From DATBIO01 sp036556965 (GTDB lineage: Bacteria > Acidobacteriota > Vicinamibacteria > Fen-336): 10,812 nt of DNA. The notes under the pieces were generated by a model. It was not told the DNA's origin. It made no database searches and saw only the letters and a list, made by a program, of their open reading frames with translations. Shown here in pieces: positions 6,414-10,812 of this stretch (its first letter is position 1; the number at the start of each line of letters is the position of its first letter). The translations under genes and the position numbers were made by a program. Where the stretch lies: positions 1-10,812 of the forward strand of contig DATBIO010000001.1 in NCBI GenBank assembly GCA_036556965.1. The letters run 5' to 3'.

Positions 6414-6880
6414 CGCCGCTCCTTCACCGCCTGGCGGGTCTCGCGCTCGAGGTCGCGCCGGCGGATCGTCTCGCGCTTGTCGTGGGCGCGCTTGCCGCGG
6501 GCGAGGCCGATCTCCAGCTTGACCCGCCCGTTCTTGAAGTAGGCGCGCAGGGGGACGATGGTCCAGCCCTTCTCGGTGGCCTTGCCTCCGAGCTTCAGGA
6601 TCTCGCGCTTGTGGAGGAGGAGCTTCCGCGTGCGCTGCTCCGCGTGGTTCATGAGGTTGGCGTGGGCGTAGGGGGCGATGCGCATCCCCACCAGGAACAG
6701 CTCCCCGCCGCGGAACTCCACGAAGGCGTCGCTGAAGTTGAGCCCGCCCCCGCGCACGGACTTGACCTCGGAGCCGGTGAGGACCACGCCGGCCTCCGCC
6801 CGCTCCAGGACCTCGTAGTTGAAGAAGGCCTTGCGGTTGGTGGCCAGGGCCTGGTGCCCGGCCTCCTTCTCCTTGCTCAT
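6410..6880 (-). CDS. smpB: SsrA-binding protein (trans-translation factor)
   Basis: 156 residues, the normal length. SmpB binds tmRNA (SsrA) and brings it to ribosomes stalled on truncated messages, so the nascent chain is tagged for proteolysis and the ribosome released. Family hallmarks are all present: ATNRKAFFNYEVLE (about 13-26), LTGSEVKSVR (about 34-43), LNFSDAFVEF, a YAHAN/NHAEQRTRKLLLH block (about 71-91) and GRVKLEIGLARGKRAHDKRE (about 118-137). The basic C-terminal tail (RRRDLERETRQAVKERR) enters the decoding site in known structures. The ATG at 6880 has only a weak purine run (GGGGA) about 10 bases upstream. It converges on the ATP-grasp gene, with the two stop codons overlapping, and is divergent from the membrane protein gene at 7006. 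The ssrA gene itself is not in the window. Confidence 0.98.
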   Translation of the reverse strand: MSKEKEAGHQALATNRKAFFNYEVLERAEAGVVLTGSEVKSVRGGGLNFSDAFVEFRGGELFLVGMRIAPYAHANLMNHAEQRTRKLLLHKREILKLGGKATEKGWTIVPLRAYFKNGRVKLEIGLARGKRAHDKRETIRRRDLERETRQAVKERR

Positions 6881-6916
6881 GTCCGGGCCGTCCCCGTCCT
6901 GGCCGCCGGCCGCGCG

Positions 6917-6941
6917 TGCACGTGCATGGGGACGTATGTTA
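6917..6941 (-). promoter_or_regulatory. Putative smpB promoter element with adjacent palindrome
   Basis: On the minus strand TAACAT (6941 down to 6936) matches four of six -10 bases and lies in the only AT-containing patch between smpB and the divergent gene. It would give a leader of about 48 bases. Directly downstream of it is the perfect 10-bp palindrome TGCACGTGCA (6917-6926), placed where a repressor dimer could block transcription. No convincing -35 is visible. The palindrome could be chance in GC-rich DNA. Confidence 0.3.
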
Positions 6942-6991
6942 CCGCCCCGTCTCGTCCCGCCGCCCCGGGGCGCGCCTCGCCCCGGTGGCGC

Positions 6992-6997
6992 TAGACT
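6992..6997 (+). promoter_or_regulatory. Candidate -10 hexamer TAGACT for the membrane protein gene
   Basis: TAGACT, preceded by GCGC, is identical to the hexamer before the phosphatase gene. It lies 8 bases before ATG 7006. A start 7-8 bases downstream would fall at or just before the start codon, giving a leaderless message; there is no Shine-Dalgarno sequence. No -35 box is seen. Confidence 0.38.
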
Positions 6998-7005
6998 GCG
7001 CGCGC

Positions 7006-8739
7006 ATGCGCGCGGCGGCAGGCACGGTGGCGGCGGCCGCGGCGCTGGTGGCGGTCGGGGCCGCCGTCGCCACCGGGCTCGGCGCGCCCCCGTCCGCGGC
7101 CGACGTGGCGCGTGGGACCGAGCAGGCGTTCGCGACGGGGCTGCACCCCCGCGAGCTGCCGCCCGGCGGGCGCCCGCTGCGCTGGACGGGGGAGCGCGCG
7201 GTGGTCCGCTTCCGCGACATCCCGAGGGGCCCTGCCCGGCTCGAGGTGCGCCTGCGCGGGCACCGGGGCCAGGTGTCGGTCTCGGTGGACGGCGTCATCG
7301 TCGGCGTGCTCGGCCCCGGTGACCACCAGCTCGACGCCGCCCTCCCCGCGCGCTCCCGCCGCAGCTGCGAGGTGCAGATCGTGGCGGAGGCGTTCACGGC
7401 CGGGGACGGCCGCCGCCTGGGAACGCAGCTCGAGCGCGTGGCCCTGCACCACCACGGGCGCGCCTGGCCCTCGCCGGCGACGGTCCTCCTCTTCGTGCTG
7501 CCCGCCCTGGCCGTGGCCCTGGCCGCGCTCGCCGCCGGCCTCACGGCGCTGCCCTCCCTGCTGCTGGCGGCGGTGGCCAGCGTCTTCCAGGCCGGGCTGT
7601 GCTGGCCGGGGGGCATCGTGCGGTCCGGCTACGCCGTCAGGCTGTCGCCCCTTCTGGCGGGCGCCGCCCTGGCCTGCCTCCTCTTCGCCCGCGCGTGCGG
7701 CCGCCGCCGCGTGGGCGCCGGGGCCTGGGCCTTTCCCGCGCTCCTGCTCGCCGTCCTCGTGCAGGGAGTCCTGGCCACGGCGCCGCACCTGGTGGTGAGC
7801 GATGCCGTCTTCCACGCCAACAACCTGGCCCGGGTGGCGAGAGGCGACTGGTTCCTCACCAGCCAGACGCAGCACACGCCGCCCATCCGGTTCCCCTACG
7901 GCGTGGCGTTCTACGCGCCGCTCGTCCCCCTCTGGCACGCAGGCCTGGAGGGCGTGGCCCTCGTCCGCGCCGCCGCCGCGCTCTCGGGCGTGCTCGCGTC
8001 GGCCGCGCTCTTCTGGCTGGCCCTGCCCCTGGGGGCGCCCCTGGCCGCCGCCGCCACCGTGCTCTGGCAGCTCCTGCCCGGCACGCTGGACGTGTACTCG
8101 TACGGCAACCTCTCCAACGTCTTCGGGCAGGCGGTGACGGTGTTCTTCCTGGCCTGGTGGCTGCGGGGCCGGCGCTGGTGGACCGGTGCCTCCCTCCTCG
8201 CCCTCGGCGGCCTGGCCCACTTCTCGACGCTGGTGGCCCTGAGCGTGCTCGCCGTCTGCCTCGTGGTGGCGGAGAGGGACCGCGCGCGGGCCGCGGCGGT
8301 GGCGGCCGGCCTGCTCGCCGCCGCCCTCTACTACGCGCGGTTCGTGCCCCTGGTGCTGGAGCAGCTCCCGCGGCTGGGCGGCGCGGGAGGCATGGCGGGC
8401 GGGCTGGGCGAGGGCCTGGCCCGGGCCCTCTTCGCCTTTCCCCGGCAGTGGGGGCTCCCGGCCCTGCTCCTGGCCGTGGCGGGGACGGCGGCGGCCTGGC
8501 CGGAACGCGAGCGGCGGGCGCTCCTCGCCTGCGCGGTCTCCGGGGCGTTGCTGCTGGCGGCGGCGCTCCTGTCGCCCCTCGAGGTCCGCTACCTCTACGC
8601 GCTCGGTCCGGCGCTGGCCCTGGGCGGGGGCGCGGGCGTGGTCCGCTTCCGCCCCTGGTCCCTGGTCCTGCTGGGGCTCCAGGCCGTTCTCGCCGGGCGC
8701 AACGCGCTGGAGGCGCTGCTCTCCCGCTACCGTCCCTGA
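7006..8739 (+). CDS. Polytopic membrane protein resembling GT-C fold glycosyltransferases
   Basis: 577 residues. ATG 7006 is chosen because it begins a hydrophobic signal-anchor (about 2-25) and follows TAGACT at a leaderless distance. Residues about 45-150 form a soluble, beta-rich domain with RLEVRLRGHRG, VSVSVDGV and a closing DGRRLGTQLERVAL motif, similar to the jelly-roll-like domains found in some uncharacterised GT-C proteins. From about residue 158 to the end there are roughly ten or more hydrophobic helices. Between them lies a loop, VVSDAVFHANNLARVARGDWF, with D266 and H270, followed by a conserved-looking PIRFPYGVAFYAPL. An acidic residue in an early outward loop is the catalytic feature of GT-C enzymes, which transfer sugars from polyprenyl-phosphate donors to envelope polymers or proteins. 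It could instead be a non-catalytic membrane protein. It stands alone, divergent from smpB. Membrane topology is sure; activity is an inference. Confidence 0.78.
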   Translation: MRAAAGTVAAAAALVAVGAAVATGLGAPPSAADVARGTEQAFATGLHPRELPPGGRPLRWTGERAVVRFRDIPRGPARLEVRLRGHRGQVSVSVDGVIVGVLGPGDHQLDAALPARSRRSCEVQIVAEAFTAGDGRRLGTQLERVALHHHGRAWPSPATVLLFVLPALAVALAALAAGLTALPSLLLAAVASVFQAGLCWPGGIVRSGYAVRLSPLLAGAALACLLFARACGRRRVGAGAWAFPALLLAVLVQGVLATAPHLVVSDAVFHANNLARVARGDWFLTSQTQHTPPIRFPYGVAFYAPLVPLWHAGLEGVALVRAAAALSGVLASAALFWLALPLGAPLAAAATVLWQLLPGTLDVYSYGNLSNVFGQAVTVFFLAWWLRGRRWWTGASLLALGGLAHFSTLVALSVLAVCLVVAERDRARAAAVAAGLLAAALYYARFVPLVLEQLPRLGGAGGMAGGLGEGLARALFAFPRQWGLPALLLAVAGTAAAWPERERRALLACAVSGALLLAAALLSPLEVRYLYALGPALALGGGAGVVRFRPWSLVLLGLQAVLAGRNALEALLSRYRP

Positions 8740-8831
8740 GGGCGCGTCCAACGCGCTGTAACATCGTTTAACCGGCTGTTGCCAGGACTGACATCGAGCG
8801 GCCGGGGGCCGGTGATACCCTCGCGCGTCCC
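8740..8831 (+). promoter_or_regulatory. Control region of the two-component operon
   Basis: A hairpin GCGCGT-CCA-ACGCGC (8742-8756, 6-bp stem, 3-base loop) follows the upstream stop and may be a weak terminator. Next comes an unusually AT-rich patch with repeated elements: CTGTAACATCG (8756-8766), CTGTTGC (8776-8782) and CTGACATCG (8788-8796). The two ACATCG cores are exactly 30 bases apart, about three helical turns, as expected for tandem binding sites of an OmpR/PhoB-type regulator. TACCCT (8816-8821) fits the TANNCT -10 pattern and lies 10 bases before ATG 8832; no Shine-Dalgarno sequence is present. Self-regulation by the downstream response regulator is a plausible inference. Confidence 0.4.
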
Positions 8832-10361
8832 ATGTCGGAAACCCGCATCAAGACGCCCGGCAGCGACGACCCGCGCGGCCGGCTGATCGCCATCTTCGCG
8901 GGCGCCGTGCTGCTGCCCTCCCTGGCCCTCTCCTACGTCTCGGTGCACTTCGTGAACCGCCTGGCCAGCACGCACGAGGCCACCAAGATCCAGCGCGCGG
9001 AGAAGACCCTCTACTACATCGAGAAGGACCTCGTGCAGAGCGCGCACGCCAAGGCCCTGGAGGCGGCGCGCGGCGTGGGCCCCGACCGCCTGCTGGACGC
9101 CCGGCCCGAGGCCATCCAGGCCGCCCTCCAGGAGGAGGGCATGGGCGAGGTGTTCGAGTCCATGCGCCTGGAGGCCAGCACGCCCCGCGCCCTGCGCGCC
9201 GTCCGGCGCAGCAAGGGCTGGGACACGGACATCGTGGAGCTGCTCGACGTGCCCGAGGAGGAGGGGGAGGACTTCGTGGCCTGGACCACGGACGACGGCC
9301 AGGTGGCGGGCACCCTCCGCTTCAAGTTCGCGTGCGACTTCGTGCACAAGCGCCTCATCAAGCACTACTTCGAGAACGACTTCGTGAACCCGGACGGGGC
9401 GCTGGTGGTGCGGGTGAGCGAGCCCGAGGGGCCGGTGGTCTACGAGACGGCGAAGACGCGCACCAACCGCTTCGAGGTCCACCGCAAGATGGAGAGCCCC
9501 TCCTTCAAGGGGCTCAAGCTCTCCCTCCGCTACCGCGACCTCTCCATCCGCGAGGACGTGCAGCGCTGGAAGGTGGCCACCCTCTGCGTCATCGGCTTCA
9601 TCGACCTGATGCTGGGGGCCGGCCTCCTCCTCGTCTACGGGAACGTGCGGCGGGAGATGCACCTCTCGCGCATCAAGAGCGACTTCGTGGCCAACGTCAG
9701 CCACGAGCTGAAGACGCCGCTCGCCCTCATCCGCCTCTTCGCGGAGACCCTCGAGATGGGGCGCGTGCCGAGCCCGGAGAAGGCGGGGGAGTACCACCGC
9801 ATCATCAACAAGGAGAGCCAGCGGCTCACCCAGCTCATCAACAACATCCTGGACTTCTCGCGCATCGAGGCCGGCCGCAAGGAGTACCGCTTCGCCCCCG
9901 TGGACGTGGCGGAGGTCGTGCGCGAGGTGCTCGAGGCCTACCGCTTCCAGATCGAGAAGCAGGGCTTCACCCTGGAGGCGAAGGTGCCGGCCGACCTTCC
10001 CCTGGTGGAGGCGGACAAGGAGGCCCTGGAGCAGGCCCTCCTGAACCTCGTCCACAACGCGGTGAAGTACTCGCCCCACGAGAAGTACCTGGGCCTGGAA
10101 GTCCGCCGCGAGGGCGACCACCTGCTGGTGGCGGTGGCCGACCGCGGCATCGGCGTGGCCAAGGGCGAGCAGAAGAAGATCTTCGACAAGTTCTACCGGT
10201 CGGCGGACAGCCTGGTCCACGACACCAAGGGCAGCGGCCTGGGCCTGACGCTGGTGCGCCACATCATGGAGGCGCACGGGGGGAGGGTCGAGCTGGAGAG
10301 CACGCCGGGCAAGGGCAGCACCTTCACCCTGGTGCTGCCCATCAGCCAGGGCGGGAGCTAG
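8832..10361 (+). CDS. Membrane sensor histidine kinase
   Basis: 509 residues. It autophosphorylates on a histidine in response to a signal and passes the phosphate to a response regulator, presumably the one encoded at 10441. Order: short cytoplasmic N-terminus (1-17), membrane helix 1 (18-41), an outward sensor region of about 200 residues (43-245), and membrane helix 2 (248-270). The HisKA domain follows with the phosphorylated H291 in VSHELKTPLALIR. The HATPase domain has the N box NLVHNAVKYS (N409), G1 DRGIGVA (D437), an F box (IFDKFYRS) and G2 GSGLGL (467-472). All catalytic elements are intact. Helix 2 runs almost directly into the HisKA coil (RIKSDFVANVSHE), so no HAMP domain is present. 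I do not recognise the sensor region, which carries a highly acidic segment (VPEEEGEDF) and no clear PAS or CACHE motif. The kinase core resembles the PhoR/WalK class; the signal is unknown. Confidence 0.95.
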   Translation: MSETRIKTPGSDDPRGRLIAIFAGAVLLPSLALSYVSVHFVNRLASTHEATKIQRAEKTLYYIEKDLVQSAHAKALEAARGVGPDRLLDARPEAIQAALQEEGMGEVFESMRLEASTPRALRAVRRSKGWDTDIVELLDVPEEEGEDFVAWTTDDGQVAGTLRFKFACDFVHKRLIKHYFENDFVNPDGALVVRVSEPEGPVVYETAKTRTNRFEVHRKMESPSFKGLKLSLRYRDLSIREDVQRWKVATLCVIGFIDLMLGAGLLLVYGNVRREMHLSRIKSDFVANVSHELKTPLALIRLFAETLEMGRVPSPEKAGEYHRIINKESQRLTQLINNILDFSRIEAGRKEYRFAPVDVAEVVREVLEAYRFQIEKQGFTLEAKVPADLPLVEADKEALEQALLNLVHNAVKYSPHEKYLGLEVRREGDHLLVAVADRGIGVAKGEQKKIFDKFYRSADSLVHDTKGSGLGLTLVRHIMEAHGGRVELESTPGKGSTFTLVLPISQGGS

Positions 10362-10372
10362 AGGACGACATC

Positions 10373-10441
10373 ATGGCGACCTTCGTGAATCGACGCGCAC
10401 GCGGGATCCAGACGACCCACGCCCCTCGAGGCGACCGCTGA
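10373..10441 (+). CDS. Possible 22-residue peptide coupled to the response regulator gene
   Basis: ATG 10373 has AGGA (10362-10365) 7 bases upstream and opens a 22-codon frame ending in TGA, whose last base is the A of the response regulator's ATG (TGATG, 10439-10443). The product would be basic (MATFVNRRARGIQ..., four Arg in the first half, ending RGDR) with no membrane segment. Base usage is less biased than in the neighbours (AAT, CGA, GCA, CCT), which argues against a conserved protein. Its value may be translational: ribosomes ending here could reinitiate on the regulator and so set the kinase:regulator ratio. However, the regulator has its own GAGG (10428-10431), so the frame may be chance. 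I recognise no family. Confidence 0.3.
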   Translation: MATFVNRRARGIQTTHAPRGDR

Positions 10442-10812
10442 TGGCAAAGATCCTGGTGGTGGAAGACGAGCCGGACATGGTGCTCGGGCTCAAGGACAAC
10501 TTCGAGTTCGAGGGCTACGAGGTCATCACCGCCCCCGACGGCGTGACGGGGCTGGAGCGCGCCCGCGAGCACAAGCCGGACCTCGTCATCCTCGACATCA
10601 TGCTGCCCCGGGCCAGCGGCCTGGAGGTCTGCAAGACCCTGCGCAGCGAGGGCTTCGACAAGCCCATCGTCATGCTCACCGCGCGCGGGCAGGAGATCGA
10701 CAAGGTGGTCGGGCTCGAGCTGGGCGCCGACGACTACGTGACCAAGCCCTTCTCCATCCGCGAGCTGCTGGCCCGGGTGCGGGCCATCCTCCGCCGCACG
10801 GACGGGAGCAAG
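10441..10812 (+). CDS. OmpR-type response regulator, receiver domain (C-terminus beyond right edge)
   Basis: 124 codons run off the right edge. They form a complete receiver domain: acidic pocket E8/D9, phosphoacceptor D52 in VILDIMLP, the switch residue T80 in MLTARG, Y99 and the conserved K102 in DDYVTKPF, then the ELLARVRAILRR helix that leads into the linker of OmpR/PhoB-type DNA-binding regulators. A winged-helix output domain is expected just past the window but is not seen. ATG 10441 has GAGG (10428-10431) 9 bases upstream and overlaps the stop of a small frame (TGATG). It lies 79 bases after the histidine kinase stop on the same strand, so the two are almost certainly a cognate pair in one operon. 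Confidence 0.94.
   Translation, partial: MAKILVVEDEPDMVLGLKDNFEFEGYEVITAPDGVTGLERAREHKPDLVILDIMLPRASGLEVCKTLRSEGFDKPIVMLTARGQEIDKVVGLELGADDYVTKPFSIRELLARVRAILRRTDGSK

Noticed and set aside
6991..8751. 586-codon open frame on the minus strand opposite the membrane protein
   Set aside because: The sense frame encodes coherent membrane helices and has start signals. The antisense product is a Gln/Gly/Arg/Glu-rich string without hydrophobic cores.
8799..8811. CGGCC-GGG-GGCCG inverted repeat before the kinase
   Set aside because: Only a 5-bp GC stem, which is expected often by chance at this base composition; not listed as a separate site.
8727..10277. 516-codon open frame on the minus strand opposite the histidine kinase
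   Set aside because: The sense frame contains every kinase motif. The antisense product is a His/Leu/Val/Glu-rich repeat-like string produced by reverse reading of biased codons.
1..10812. Search for tRNA, rRNA, CRISPR arrays, insertion sequences, phage or plasmid genes
   Set aside because: Nothing seen: no repeat-spacer pattern, no transposase or integrase motifs, no tRNA-like cloverleaf, and composition is uniform along the window.

Overview
The window is about 74% GC, codes densely on both strands, and has genes whose codon third positions are almost all G or C. This base composition, the run of short lipoproteins with 'VLSCSGD' lipoboxes, and an OmpR-type regulator sitting directly after its sensor kinase suggest a high-GC soil bacterium, most likely a myxobacterium (Myxococcota). 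That assignment is an inference from style; no rRNA or tRNA is present to confirm it. There are no CRISPR arrays, insertion sequences or phage genes.

Layout. (1) 1-1122, minus strand: the N-terminal 374 codons of an exported, beta-rich protein that runs off the left edge. (2) 1123-1372: a divergent control region that also holds a coding-like stretch of uncertain status. (3) 1373-3121: two tandem paralogous lipoproteins with a nearly identical PKD-like domain and divergent six-cysteine tails, each followed by a strong GC hairpin. (4) 3212-4183: pdxA, vitamin B6 synthesis. (5) 4228-6413: a PhoD-type metallophosphatase without an export signal, translationally coupled to an ATP-grasp ligase resembling the D-cycloserine ligase DcsG and RimK-type enzymes. 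(6) 6410-6880, minus strand: smpB, the tmRNA partner for ribosome rescue, converging on the ligase gene. (7) 7006-8739: a large polytopic GT-C-like membrane protein transcribed away from smpB. (8) 8832-10812: a membrane histidine kinase without a visible HAMP domain, a possible 22-residue peptide, and an OmpR-type response regulator cut by the right edge.

How it fits together. Most of the window is ordinary chromosome: housekeeping genes (pdxA, smpB), a two-component system and cell-envelope proteins. The parts that stand out are the duplicated PKD lipoproteins, the phosphatase/ATP-grasp pair, the short coupled frame inside the two-component operon, and a recurrent TANNCT hexamer. That hexamer lies 6-35 bases before five start codons, four of which lack a convincing Shine-Dalgarno sequence, which suggests leaderless or very short-leader transcripts. 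Three very long antisense reading frames (516-708 codons) are best explained as by-products of high GC.
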